A stretch of DNA of 64,000 nt from Kordia sp. (GCA_002733415.1 NVVR01000001.1:296448-360447), one strand, 5' to 3'; counted from the stretch's first letter, positions 47,404-55,902 are shown. Numbers and translations are program-made. Notes: generated by a model not told the origin, from the sequence alone.

Positions 47404-48183
47404 ATGAGTTCAATAACTTTAAAAATAGAAAATAACGTTGCGTTTCTTACGCTTAATCGTCCTGATGTATTCAATAGTTTCAATAGAGAGATGGCATTGA
47501 GTCTTCAACAAAAATTAGATGATTGTTCAGCCAATGATGAGGTAAGAGCAATTGTTTTAACGGGAAGTGGTAAAGCATTTTGTGCGGGACAAGATTTAAA
47601 AGAAGTGACTAGTCCAGAATTAAACCCTGGATTTAAAGCAATTTTAGAAGAACATTACAACCCGATTATTGAACGTATTAGAGCTATTGAAAAACCAATT
47701 ATTGGTGCGGTTAACGGAGTGGCTGCTGGAGCAGGTGCAAACATTGCATTGGCATGTGATATAGTTGTAGCAAGTGAAAAAGCTAGTTTTATTCAGGCAT
47801 TTAGTAAAATTGGTTTGATACCAGATAGTGCTGGAACATTCTTTTTGCCTAGATTAATAGGTTTTCAAAAAGCATCTGCCTTAATGATGACAGGTGATAA
47901 AGTAGATGCTGTTGAGGCAGAACGTATAGGAATGATATATAAATACTTTAGTGCAGATACTTTTGAAGAAGAGGTTTCAAAACTAGGAATGAAAATGGCA
48001 AAAATGCCAACTAAGGGATTAGGTTTAACAAAGAGAGTATTGAATGAATCCTTAGTTAATACGTTAAAAGAACAATTAGCATTAGAGTCTAAATATCAAA
48101 TAGAAGCTGCTCAAACTGAAGACTATTCAGAAGGGGTAAATTCTTTTGTGGAAAAAAGAAAACCAAACTTCCAAGGGAAGTAG
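47404..48183 (+). CDS. paaG: Enoyl-CoA hydratase/isomerase, probable ring-epoxide isomerase PaaG
   Basis: This 259-residue crotonase-fold protein has an oxyanion-hole segment (GSGKAFCAGQDLKEV) and the second conserved block (NGVAAGAGANIALACDIVVAS; FSKIGLIPDSAGTF). The Asp in IPDSAG corresponds to the catalytic acid of PaaG, which converts the 1,2-epoxide to oxepin-CoA. The second crotonase gene at 55069 is then the PaaF hydratase. The split between the two roles is inferred from motifs and order. Confidence 0.88.
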   Translation: MSSITLKIENNVAFLTLNRPDVFNSFNREMALSLQQKLDDCSANDEVRAIVLTGSGKAFCAGQDLKEVTSPELNPGFKAILEEHYNPIIERIRAIEKPIIGAVNGVAAGAGANIALACDIVVASEKASFIQAFSKIGLIPDSAGTFFLPRLIGFQKASALMMTGDKVDAVEAERIGMIYKYFSADTFEEEVSKLGMKMAKMPTKGLGLTKRVLNESLVNTLKEQLALESKYQIEAAQTEDYSEGVNSFVEKRKPNFQGK

Positions 48184-48234
48184 GAATATTGAATATCCAA
48201 TGATGAATGTAGAAATAAGAAGTTTCAAATTTTT
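48184..48234. repeat. AT-rich palindromic repeat (paa family), left half of a split copy
   Basis: GAATATTGAATATCCAATGATGAATG ends with GAAATAAGAAGT, which is the left arm of the family. The four-helix-bundle gene follows at once, and the complementary right arm appears only after it, at 48601. Confidence 0.6.
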
Positions 48235-48600
48235 ATGGTAAACAGAAAATATGATTTAGAAGAACGTTTAATTCAGTTTGCAATTGATGTAATTGTAATT
48301 AGTGATAAATTAAATGGAAGTTTTTCATCACAACATTTATCAAAACAATTAATTCGTTCTGCAACTTCTTCTGCATTAAATTATGGAGAAGCACAAAGTG
48401 CTGAATCAACTAAAGATTTTCTTCATAAGATGAAAATTTGTTTAAAAGAATTAAGAGAGTCATTGGTGAATTTGAAAATCCAAAAAGGAGCTAATCTTGT
48501 TAATGATATAGAAAGATTAGAATTACTTTTGAAAGAGAACAACGAGTTAATTGCAATATTTGTTGCAAGTATAAAAACATCAAGAAGTAAAATTAAATAA
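48235..48600 (+). CDS. Four-helix-bundle protein (S23 rRNA-insertion type)
   Basis: This 121-residue all-helical protein is recognisable from DLEERLIQFAIDVIVISDKL, SSQHLSKQLIRSATSSALNYGEAQ and DFLHKMKICLKELRES. It belongs to the small family first described as proteins encoded within 23S rRNA intervening sequences and found widely as stand-alone genes. It has no known link to phenylacetate breakdown. It lies between the two halves of an AT-rich palindromic repeat, so it appears to be a passenger within the paa operon. Confidence 0.88.
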   Translation: MVNRKYDLEERLIQFAIDVIVISDKLNGSFSSQHLSKQLIRSATSSALNYGEAQSAESTKDFLHKMKICLKELRESLVNLKIQKGANLVNDIERLELLLKENNELIAIFVASIKTSRSKIK

Positions 48601-48679
48601 AGAGTTTTTAGTTTGGAAGATGACTTTAATACTTCATCATTCAAAATTAATTATTCGATATTCATTATTTAATAAAATT
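48601..48679. repeat. AT-rich palindromic repeat (paa family), right half of a split copy
   Basis: ACTTTAATACTTCATCATTC leads into ATTATTCGATATTCATTATTT, the right arm of the family. It ends at the paaH start codon. Confidence 0.6.
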
Positions 48680-49837
48680 ATGAAAGTAGGAATTATAGGT
48701 TCTGGTACAATGGGAAGTGGAATAGCACAAGTTGCTGCTACTTCAGGATGTACTGTAAAAATATACGATACTAAACAAGAAGCTTTAGATAAAAGTAAAG
48801 CGAGTTTAGAAAAAGTATTAGCAAGATTAATTGTCAAAGGAAGAATTGATTCCACTGAAAAGTCAAGAATTCAAGGGAATATCTCTTATGTAAATAATTT
48901 AAAGGATTTAGGTGATTCTAATTTAACCATTGAAGCTATTATTGAGAATTTAGCAATAAAGCAAAAGGTGTTTTCAGAATTAGAAACATATGTTGCCGAT
49001 GATTGTATCATAGCATCAAATACATCCTCTTTATCTATCGCATCAATTGCAGCGTCTTTACAGAAACCAGAACGTTGTGTAGGAATTCATTTCTTTAACC
49101 CAGCTCCTTTGATGAAGTTGGTAGAGGTAATTCCTGCGATACAAACATCACAAGAAGTATTAGAAAAAGCGACTCAGACAATTTCTGATTGGAAAAAAGT
49201 TGTAGCGGTTGCTAAAGATACTCCGGGGTTTATTGTAAACAGGGTAGCACGTCCATTTTATGGAGAAGCATTGCGTATTTATGAAGAAGGAGTAGCGGAT
49301 TTTGCAACGATTGATAACGCTATGAAAACTGTAGGTAAATTCAGAATGGGGCCATTTGAATTAATGGATTTTATTGGGAATGATGTGAATTATACCGTTA
49401 CTGAAACAGTATTCACAGCATTCTATTTCGACCCAAGATACAAGCCATCGCTTACTCAAAAACGTTTCTCTGAAGCTGGTTATTTAGGAAGGAAATCTGG
49501 TAAAGGGTATTACGATTATTCAGAAGGAGCTGTAAAACCTACTCCAACAGAAGATGCAGTACTTGCACAAACTATTTTTGATAGAGTATTGGTAATGCTT
49601 ATTAATGAAGCAGCAGATGCGTTGTTCTTAAATGTAGCTTCTGCAACTGATATTGACAATGCCATGACTAAAGGAGTCAATTATCCAAAAGGGCTATTGA
49701 CTTGGGCAAATGAGAAAGGAATTGCTTGGTGTGTAGAAAAATTAGATTCGATGTATAACGAATATCATGAAGATCGTTACAGATGTTCTCCGTTATTACG
49801 TAAAATGAATAGAGAGGGTAAAACATTTTTTGATTAA
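48680..49837 (+). CDS. paaH: 3-hydroxyacyl-CoA dehydrogenase PaaH
   Basis: The ATG at 48680 gives MKVGIIGSGTMGSGIAQVAA, a perfect NAD-binding start; the frame extends 20 codons upstream but only through repeat sequence. The protein has 385 residues with catalytic motifs in GIHFFNPAPLMKLVEVI and DTPGFIVNRV and a C-terminal dimer domain. It oxidises 3-hydroxyadipyl-CoA to 3-oxoadipyl-CoA in the lower phenylacetate pathway. The next steps, PaaI and PaaJ, are encoded directly downstream. Confidence 0.93.
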   Translation: MKVGIIGSGTMGSGIAQVAATSGCTVKIYDTKQEALDKSKASLEKVLARLIVKGRIDSTEKSRIQGNISYVNNLKDLGDSNLTIEAIIENLAIKQKVFSELETYVADDCIIASNTSSLSIASIAASLQKPERCVGIHFFNPAPLMKLVEVIPAIQTSQEVLEKATQTISDWKKVVAVAKDTPGFIVNRVARPFYGEALRIYEEGVADFATIDNAMKTVGKFRMGPFELMDFIGNDVNYTVTETVFTAFYFDPRYKPSLTQKRFSEAGYLGRKSGKGYYDYSEGAVKPTPTEDAVLAQTIFDRVLVMLINEAADALFLNVASATDIDNAMTKGVNYPKGLLTWANEKGIAWCVEKLDSMYNEYHEDRYRCSPLLRKMNREGKTFFD

Positions 49838-49865
49838 CGGTTTTAGATTTTTATTTCAAATATAA

Positions 49866-49885
49866 CACTGAGCTTGTCGAAGTGT
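49866..49885. repeat. CTGAGCTTGTCGA-type dispersed repeat fragment
   Basis: CACTGAGCTTGTCGAAGTG is an imperfect palindrome between paaH and paaI. It is related to the fragment at 20802. Confidence 0.5.
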
Positions 49886-49910
49886 AATCAATGGAAAAAC
49901 AAAAAATAAT

Positions 49911-50315
49911 ATGACACCTAGTGAAATTGTCCATAAAATGTATGATAACGATCCTTTTTCTAAATGGTTAGGAATTGAGGTTGATGTCATATCAGAAGGA
50001 AGTTGTCAATTATCAATGACTATTCGTAAGGAAATGCTAAATGGATTCGGTATTGCTCATGGTGGTATAACGTATTCTATAGCAGATAGTGCATTGGCAT
50101 TTGCAGCAAATACGCATGGTAGACAATCGGTATCTATTGATACATCTATCAATCATACAGAAACATTAAAAGAAGGAGATAAAATAGTTGCAATAGCAAG
50201 CGAAGAATCTTTAAAAAACAGATTCGGATTTTATAAAATAGAAATTAAAAGAGAAGATACCATTGTTGCTTTGTTTAAAGGGACCGTGTATCGAACTAAT
50301 AAAGAGTGGGAGTAA
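49911..50315 (+). CDS. paaI: Hot-dog thioesterase PaaI
   Basis: This 134-residue hot-dog protein has the active region GIAHGGITYSIADSALAFAAN with the catalytic Asp. PaaI clears dead-end phenylacetate CoA intermediates by releasing CoA. Length and position, between paaH and the thiolase gene, are typical. Confidence 0.93.
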   Translation: MTPSEIVHKMYDNDPFSKWLGIEVDVISEGSCQLSMTIRKEMLNGFGIAHGGITYSIADSALAFAANTHGRQSVSIDTSINHTETLKEGDKIVAIASEESLKNRFGFYKIEIKREDTIVALFKGTVYRTNKEWE

Positions 50316-50464
50316 ATGAATAACGAATATAGAACCGAAGAATGTAGAGTTCAGAAGTTTTTATTTGTTAGTTAAAATATAAATTAAGAACTGAAGATTG
50401 AAAATCTGTAGAGAAGTATTTACTTCAAAATTCGATATTCAAAATTCGATATTCAAAATTCATA
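50316..50464. repeat. AT-rich palindromic repeat (paa family), long copy
   Basis: The 149-bp gap has the left arm (AATAACGAATATAG ... TTCAGAAGT), a middle of about 55 bases, and the right arm (GAAGTATTTACTTC followed by repeated AAAATTCGATATTC). It stops at the paaJ start. No gene is seen in the middle part. Confidence 0.6.
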
Positions 50465-51676
50465 ATGGAAGCATATATCATTGACGGAGTTCGTACTCCA
50501 ATAGGAAAATACAAAGGAACATTGTCTGCTGTACGTGTAGATAATTTAGGGGCAATAGTAATAAAAGCATTAGCGGAAAGAAACCCGAGTATTCCAAAGG
50601 AGGCTTATGAAGATGTTATCATGGGGTGTGCTAATCAAGCAGGAGAGGACAATCGTAATGTTGCTCGTATGAGTTTATTGTTAGCAGGTTTGCCATATAC
50701 AGTTCCAGGTGAAACGGTAAACAGATTATGTAGTTCAGGATTATCCGCTATTATTCATGCTAACAGAGCTATAAAAGCAGGTGACGGTGATGTGTTTATA
50801 GCGGGAGGAATGGAAAACATGACTCGTGGACCATTGGCAATTTCTAAACCATCATCAGGTTTTGGTACAGATGCTAAAATGTATGATACAAGTTTCGGGT
50901 GGCGTTTTGTAAATAAGAAGATGCATGCCATGTATGGTACTGATGGTATGGGAGTAACAGCAGAGAACCTAGTAGAAAAATATAATATTACACGTGAAGA
51001 TCAAGATGCTTTCGCTTTTAGAAGTCAGATGAAAGCAACTAAAGCGCAAGAATCAGGTCGTTTGGCTAAGGAAATAGTAAATGTTGAAATTCCTCAGCGT
51101 AAAAAAGATCCAATCATTTTTGCGAATGATGAATTTATAAAGCCAACCACAACTCTAGAAATATTAGGAAAGTTACGTGGAGCTTTTAAGAAAGAAGGAG
51201 GTAGTGTAACAGCTGGTAATGCATCTGGATTGAATGATGGTGCAGCAGCTACTATTATAGCTTCAGAAGATGCTGTGAAAAAATATAATTTAAAACCATT
51301 AGCAAGAATTGTAAGTTCAGCAGTTGTTGGTGTAGAACCAAGAATTATGGGTATTGGTCCTGTTAATGCTTCAAATAAAGCATTAGCAAAAGCAGGATTA
51401 ACTATGGATGATATGGATATCATTGAATTAAACGAAGCGTTTGCAGCACAGAGTTTAGCCTGTATCCGTGAATGGGGGCTAGCTGACGATGATGCTCGTA
51501 TTAATCCAAATGGAGGTGCTATTGCTATTGGTCACCCATTAGGAGTAACTGGTGCTCGTATAGCATATTCAGCAGCCTTAGAATTACAAGAAACAAACAA
51601 ACGATATGCCTTAATTACAATGTGTATTGGAGTAGGGCAAGGATATGCAGCTATTATTGAAAATGTGAATTTATAA
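50465..51676 (+). CDS. paaJ: 3-oxoadipyl-CoA thiolase PaaJ
   Basis: This 403-residue thiolase has an active-site Cys in VNRLCSSGLSAI, His in GGAIAIGHPLGVTGARI and the second Cys in ITMCIGVGQGYA. It cleaves 3-oxoadipyl-CoA to succinyl-CoA and acetyl-CoA, the last carbon-releasing step of the pathway. Family members also serve beta-ketoadipate breakdown (PcaF). The operon context favours PaaJ. Confidence 0.92.
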   Translation: MEAYIIDGVRTPIGKYKGTLSAVRVDNLGAIVIKALAERNPSIPKEAYEDVIMGCANQAGEDNRNVARMSLLLAGLPYTVPGETVNRLCSSGLSAIIHANRAIKAGDGDVFIAGGMENMTRGPLAISKPSSGFGTDAKMYDTSFGWRFVNKKMHAMYGTDGMGVTAENLVEKYNITREDQDAFAFRSQMKATKAQESGRLAKEIVNVEIPQRKKDPIIFANDEFIKPTTTLEILGKLRGAFKKEGGSVTAGNASGLNDGAAATIIASEDAVKKYNLKPLARIVSSAVVGVEPRIMGIGPVNASNKALAKAGLTMDDMDIIELNEAFAAQSLACIREWGLADDDARINPNGGAIAIGHPLGVTGARIAYSAALELQETNKRYALITMCIGVGQGYAAIIENVNL

Positions 51677-51690
51677 AACCATGGTCAATT

Positions 51691-52089
51691 ATGAAAATAG
51701 AAAGAACAGGGTTAATATTATATGTTATAAAGTATGACGAATGTGTTGTGTTTTATAAAGAAGTATTGAATCTAAATATTTTATTTCAAAATGATGATTT
51801 AACTTGTTTTGATTTTTTTGGAACCTATTTAATGGTAGAAAAAGAAGATAGAAATGAGTTTTTAAATAGTGATATAGGAGCCCCAGAAAATTTCTGTTGT
51901 TTGCGAATGAATGTAGATAATGTTAATGAATTTTCGGAGCAATTAAAAGCTAAAGGAGTTGTAGTAAATTATCAAGAACATTCTTGGGGCACAATAGCAA
52001 AATTTAAAGACCCCAATGGGAACTTAATTGCCTTTAAAGATGAAAAGGGTTTTGAAAAACAAATAGAAGAATATAAAAATAACGAATAA
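51691..52089 (+). CDS. VOC/glyoxalase-family small protein
   Basis: This 132-residue protein has the VOC fold pattern, including CVVFYKEVLNLNILFQND, CCLRMNVDNVNEF and the closing FKDPNGNLIAFKDE. It starts 14 bp after paaJ. Family members bind metal and act as lyases, dioxygenases or binding proteins. It is not a known phenylacetate enzyme, so its presence in the operon is an accessory feature. Confidence 0.85.
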   Translation: MKIERTGLILYVIKYDECVVFYKEVLNLNILFQNDDLTCFDFFGTYLMVEKEDRNEFLNSDIGAPENFCCLRMNVDNVNEFSEQLKAKGVVVNYQEHSWGTIAKFKDPNGNLIAFKDEKGFEKQIEEYKNNE

Positions 52090-52157
52090 CGAACTCAGAA
52101 TATTGAAGTAATAGTACTTCGATATTCAGTATTCAGTATTCATCATTCGATATTAAA
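52087..52157. repeat. AT-rich palindromic repeat (paa family), copy before paaZ
   Basis: The core GAATATTGAAGTA-ATAG-TACTTCGATATTC is flanked on the right by four ATTC units. It ends at the paaZ start. Confidence 0.75.
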
Positions 52158-54653
52158 ATGAACAAATTAGAAAACTACATAAACGGTCACTGGGTAAAAG
52201 GAGAAGGTGATGGAACTCCAATGTTTGATTCCGTAACTGGAGAAATAATAGGTTTTTCAACTACGGCAGGATTAGATATTCCAAGTGTTTTACAATACGG
52301 AAGAACGAAAGGAGGGGAGAAATTACGTAAAATGACTTTTCAAGAGCGTGGAAATATGCTTAAGACATTAGCATTGTACCTCACAAAAAGGAAAAGAGAG
52401 TTTTACGAGTTAAGTTATAGATCTGGAGCAACTAAAGTTGATAGTTGGATAGATATAGAAGGTGGGTTTGGTAATTTATTTGCCAACGCCTCTTTAAGAA
52501 AATTATTCCCTAACCAACCTTTTCATGTAGAAGGTGATCCTATTGATTTGTCTAAAGGAGGTCGTTTTATGGCGCATCATATTTTAGTGCCTAAAAAAGG
52601 AGTTGCTGTACATATTAACGCTTTTAACTTCCCTATTTGGGGAATGTTAGAGAAGTGTGCGGTAAACTGGATGGCAGGTATGCCAGCAGTAGTATTGCCA
52701 GCACCACAAACGGCTTACTTAACAGAAGCTGTTGTACGTGTAATTGTTGATTCTGGAATATTACCAGAAGGAGCGTTGCAATTGTTGAGTGGTATGACTA
52801 AGAATATTTTAGATACGGTAGAATCTCAAGATGTAGTAACCTTTACCGGTTCAGCACATACAGGTCGTATCTTAAAAGCACATCCTAGATTAATACAAGA
52901 ATCTGTGCCGTTTACTATGGAGGCAGATTCCTTAAACTGTTCTATTTTAGGGGAAGATGCAGTTCCAGGGACTCCAGAATTTGATTTATTCGTAAAGGAA
53001 GTTCGTAAGGAAATGACGGTAAAAACAGGTCAGAAATGCACGGCGATTAGGCGTATTATGGTTCCAGAAAATTTAGTAGAAGATGTTCAAATAGCTTTAG
53101 GAAAGCAATTAGATAAAGTTACTATTGGAGACCCTCGATTAAAAGAGGTTCGTATGGGAGCTTTAGTAAGTAAAGCACAAGTACAAAGTGTAAAAGATCA
53201 GGTAGCTAAATTGGCAAAAACAGCTCAGATAGTTTATGGTAATTTAGATACTGTAGATGTGGTTGGTGCTGATGCAGAAAAAGGAGCATTTATGAAGCCT
53301 ATTTTAATGCGTGAAGACAATCCGTTTACAAACACAGCGGTTCATGAATTAGAAGCATTTGGCCCCGTAAGTACAATTATGCCTTATAAAGATTTAGATG
53401 AAGCGATTAAATTAGCTCAAATGGGTAAAGGATCTTTAGTGTCTTCTATCTTTACATTTGACGACAAAATTGCACGTGACTATATCGTAGAAGCAGCATC
53501 ACATCACGGCCGTATTTTAGTTGGAAACAGAGAAAATGCAAAAGTGAGTACAGGTCATGGTTCTCCATTACCACAATTAACTCACGGTGGTCCAGGTAGA
53601 GCCGGAGGAGGAGAAGAAATGGGTGGAATGCGTGGTGTAAAACATTACATGCAGCGTTGTGCTATTCAAGGTACTCCAACTACTTTAACTGAAGTTACGG
53701 GAATCTACCAACCTAATGCAGATTATAAAGAAAGCGAAAAGCATCCGTTTGCATATCATTGGGAAGATATCAAACCAGGGATGTCTTTAAAAACACATAA
53801 GCGTACTATTACAGATACCGATATTATCAATTTTGGTAATTTAACATGGGATCATTTTTATGCACATACCGACATTACTTCTTTAGAAGGAAGTATATTC
53901 GAAAAACGTACTGCTCACGGATATTTTATCATAGCAGCAGCAGCAGGATTATTTGTATATCCAAATAAAGGACCAGTAGCAGCAAACTATGGTTTAGAAG
54001 AATGTAGATTCTTACGACCTATTTATCATAACGATACCGTTTATGTACGTTTAACATGTAAAGAAAAAGTTGATCGTGATTCAAGAGGAACAGAATTACC
54101 ATGTGGAATTGTAAAGTGGTTTGTTGAGGTATTTGATCAAGAAGATGAATTAGTAGCAGTAGCGACTATTTTAACGATGGTTCAAAAGAAGAGTCCTTTT
54201 ACTGATATCAATAAGAAAACAATTTCTAGTTATTTAAATAAACTTACTGAAGATGCTAAGCCAGAATGGGGTACAATGAGTGCTCAAGAAATGGTAGAGC
54301 ATTTGGAGTATTCAGTTCGTGTGGCTTCAGGGGAAATTCAAGATTTTGAAATTGAAACACCAGAGAAGATTTTAGAACAGGTACATGAGTCGTTATATAC
54401 ACATATAGCAATGCCTAAAAACTATAAAGCACCAGCTGTATTACAAGATAGACTAGCAGAAATGCAATATAAAAATCTAGCTGAAGCAAAAGTGAAACTG
54501 ATGGAAGCATATGATGCTTTTGAATTGTATTTCAAGGAAAACCCTGAAGTAACAACTAAAAATGCTGTTTTCGGAATGCTGACTAAGTTCGAATGGAGTT
54601 TAACGCACACAAAGCATTTCAATCATCACTTTGAACAGTTTGGTTTGCTTTAA
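52158..54653 (+). CDS. paaZ: Bifunctional ring-opening enzyme PaaZ fused to a DUF1569/DinB-like domain
   Basis: This 831-residue protein has three parts. Residues 1 to about 525 are an aldehyde dehydrogenase with the active Cys in VKTGQKCTAIRR and Glu in FTMEADSLN. About 530-680 is a MaoC-type hydratase (WDHFYAHTDI; TAHGYF). These parts hydrolyse oxepin-CoA and oxidise the semialdehyde. E. coli PaaZ ends near residue 681. Here a further domain of about 145 residues (WGTMSAQEMVEHLEYS ... KHFNHHFEQFG) has the His pattern of DUF1569/DinB-like proteins. No stop or gap separates them. Confidence 0.93.
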   Translation: MNKLENYINGHWVKGEGDGTPMFDSVTGEIIGFSTTAGLDIPSVLQYGRTKGGEKLRKMTFQERGNMLKTLALYLTKRKREFYELSYRSGATKVDSWIDIEGGFGNLFANASLRKLFPNQPFHVEGDPIDLSKGGRFMAHHILVPKKGVAVHINAFNFPIWGMLEKCAVNWMAGMPAVVLPAPQTAYLTEAVVRVIVDSGILPEGALQLLSGMTKNILDTVESQDVVTFTGSAHTGRILKAHPRLIQESVPFTMEADSLNCSILGEDAVPGTPEFDLFVKEVRKEMTVKTGQKCTAIRRIMVPENLVEDVQIALGKQLDKVTIGDPRLKEVRMGALVSKAQVQSVKDQVAKLAKTAQIVYGNLDTVDVVGADAEKGAFMKPILMREDNPFTNTAVHELEAFGPVSTIMPYKDLDEAIKLAQMGKGSLVSSIFTFDDKIARDYIVEAASHHGRILVGNRENAKVSTGHGSPLPQLTHGGPGRAGGGEEMGGMRGVKHYMQRCAIQGTPTTLTEVTGIYQPNADYKESEKHPFAYHWEDIKPGMSLKTHKRTITDTDIINFGNLTWDHFYAHTDITSLEGSIFEKRTAHGYFIIAAAAGLFVYPNKGPVAANYGLEECRFLRPIYHNDTVYVRLTCKEKVDRDSRGTELPCGIVKWFVEVFDQEDELVAVATILTMVQKKSPFTDINKKTISSYLNKLTEDAKPEWGTMSAQEMVEHLEYSVRVASGEIQDFEIETPEKILEQVHESLYTHIAMPKNYKAPAVLQDRLAEMQYKNLAEAKVKLMEAYDAFELYFKENPEVTTKNAVFGMLTKFEWSLTHTKHFNHHFEQFGLL

Positions 54654-54680
54654 GAAATTGAAATAATCTAATGAAAGTCA

Positions 54681-54699
54681 TCGCGCATGTTTTGCGCGA
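54681..54699. repeat. Hairpin repeat left of the GIY-YIG gene
   Basis: TCGCGCA and TGCGCGA arms lie about 20 bp before the GIY-YIG start. With the hairpin at 55032 it frames that gene. Confidence 0.5.
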
Positions 54700-54719
54700 G
54701 TGCTTTCTATGATAATCTA

Positions 54720-55022
54720 ATGTCAAAAAAATATTATACATATATTCTAACACATGAAAGGAATCATATTTTTTATGTGGGAATTACAAATAATATTGAA
54801 AGAAGAATGTCGGAACATAAGAAAAGTACTCATGTTGGATGTTATAATATTACAAAATTAGTCTATTTTGAAGAACATTCAGATGTGAGAATAGCCATCA
54901 AAAGAGAAAAGACTATTAAGAAGTGGAAAAGAGAATGGAAAATAAGCATTATCACAGAGCAAAACCCAGAGTGGTTGGATTTAAGCTCTGAATGGGATCT
55001 TTCAAAATATAATCAGAAATAA
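54720..55022 (+). CDS. Small GIY-YIG nuclease-domain protein
   Basis: The ATG at 54720 gives MSKKYYTYILTHERNHIFYVGITNNIERRMSEHK, a complete GIY-YIG motif (YTYIL ... YVGIT) with the catalytic Arg region. The protein has 100 residues, matching the single-domain family common in Bacteroidota. It has no role in phenylacetate breakdown. Hairpins stand on both sides, so it looks like an inserted passenger between paaZ and paaF. Confidence 0.88.
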   Translation: MSKKYYTYILTHERNHIFYVGITNNIERRMSEHKKSTHVGCYNITKLVYFEEHSDVRIAIKREKTIKKWKREWKISIITEQNPEWLDLSSEWDLSKYNQK

Positions 55023-55031
55023 AATAAACCG

Positions 55032-55052
55032 AATCCGCAACAAGTGCGGATT
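55032..55052. repeat. Hairpin repeat right of the GIY-YIG gene
   Basis: AATCCGCA and TGCGGATT arms around ACAAG lie 10 bp past the GIY-YIG stop and before paaF. Confidence 0.6.
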
Positions 55053-55068
55053 GACATATTAAAAAGTA

Positions 55069-55821
55069 ATGACAGCACCTTACGTAAAACAAGACATACA
55101 AAACGGAATAGCTACGATTGAATTTTTTCATCCTGCACATAATTCGTTACCAGGAGATATATTAGCAAAATTAGCAAATGCAATTACTACAGCAGGAGAA
55201 GATAACGCTGTAAAAGTGATTATCTTAAAAAGTGGTGGGGCGAGAACTTTCTGTGCAGGAGCAAGTTTTAAAGAATTAATGACAATCAATGATGCAGAAA
55301 CAGGAAAAGTATTCTTTTCAGGTTTCGCCAATGTAATTAACGCTATGCGTAAATGTCCGAAGTTTATAATCGGACGTATACAAGGAAAAACTGTTGGTGG
55401 AGGAGTAGGAATTGCTTCCGCTACAGATTATTGTATGGCTTCTAAATTTGCATCTATTAAATTAAGTGAATTAAACATTGGTATTGGGCCATTTGTTGTT
55501 GGACCTGCGATAGAACGTAAAATAGGACTTACAGGAATGTCGCAAATTGCTATTGATGCCAATACTTTTTATTCCGCTGAATGGGCGCAAGCTAAAGGGT
55601 TGTTTGCTCAAGTATATGAATCAACAGAAGTGTTAGACGAAGCAGTGCAAGCATTTGCTGAAAACCTATGTACATATAATCCAGATGCAATGATGGAAAT
55701 GAAAAAAATCATGTGGGAAGGAACTGAACATTGGGATACTTTATTAGCTGAAAGAGCAGTGATTTCTGGTAGATTAGTTTTATCTGATTTTACTAAAGAG
55801 ACGTTGAAGAGGTTTAAGTAA
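55069..55821 (+). CDS. paaF: Enoyl-CoA hydratase, probable 2,3-dehydroadipyl-CoA hydratase PaaF
   Basis: This 250-residue crotonase-family protein has the oxyanion hole SGGARTFCAGASFKELM and a second block (GRIQGKTVGGGVGIASATDYCMAS). With PaaG at 47404 it completes the two crotonases needed by the pathway. The GPFVVGPAI segment at the usual acid positions is atypical, so the exact reaction is inferred from context. Confidence 0.8.
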   Translation: MTAPYVKQDIQNGIATIEFFHPAHNSLPGDILAKLANAITTAGEDNAVKVIILKSGGARTFCAGASFKELMTINDAETGKVFFSGFANVINAMRKCPKFIIGRIQGKTVGGGVGIASATDYCMASKFASIKLSELNIGIGPFVVGPAIERKIGLTGMSQIAIDANTFYSAEWAQAKGLFAQVYESTEVLDEAVQAFAENLCTYNPDAMMEMKKIMWEGTEHWDTLLAERAVISGRLVLSDFTKETLKRFK

Positions 55822-55824
55822 AAA

Positions 55825-55902
55825 TAACGAATATTAAACACCTAATAATGAAGTATTACTATTTCATCATTGGGTGTTTTTAATTCATCATTCAATATTC
55901 AT
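55825..55902. repeat. AT-rich palindromic repeat (paa family), copy before paaY
   Basis: AACACCTAATAATGAA and TTTCATCATTGGGTGTT form a long imperfect stem around GTATTACTA. It is followed by ATTCATCATTCAATATTC, ending at the paaY start. Confidence 0.7.

Noticed and set aside
48620..48679. N-terminal extension of PaaH
   Set aside because: The 20 codons before Met at 48680 are AT-rich palindromic repeat; the Rossmann motif begins at that Met.
44188..55902. A CRISPR array formed by the repeated AT-rich units
   Set aside because: The units are palindromic, variable and separated by whole genes, with no regular spacers and no cas genes.
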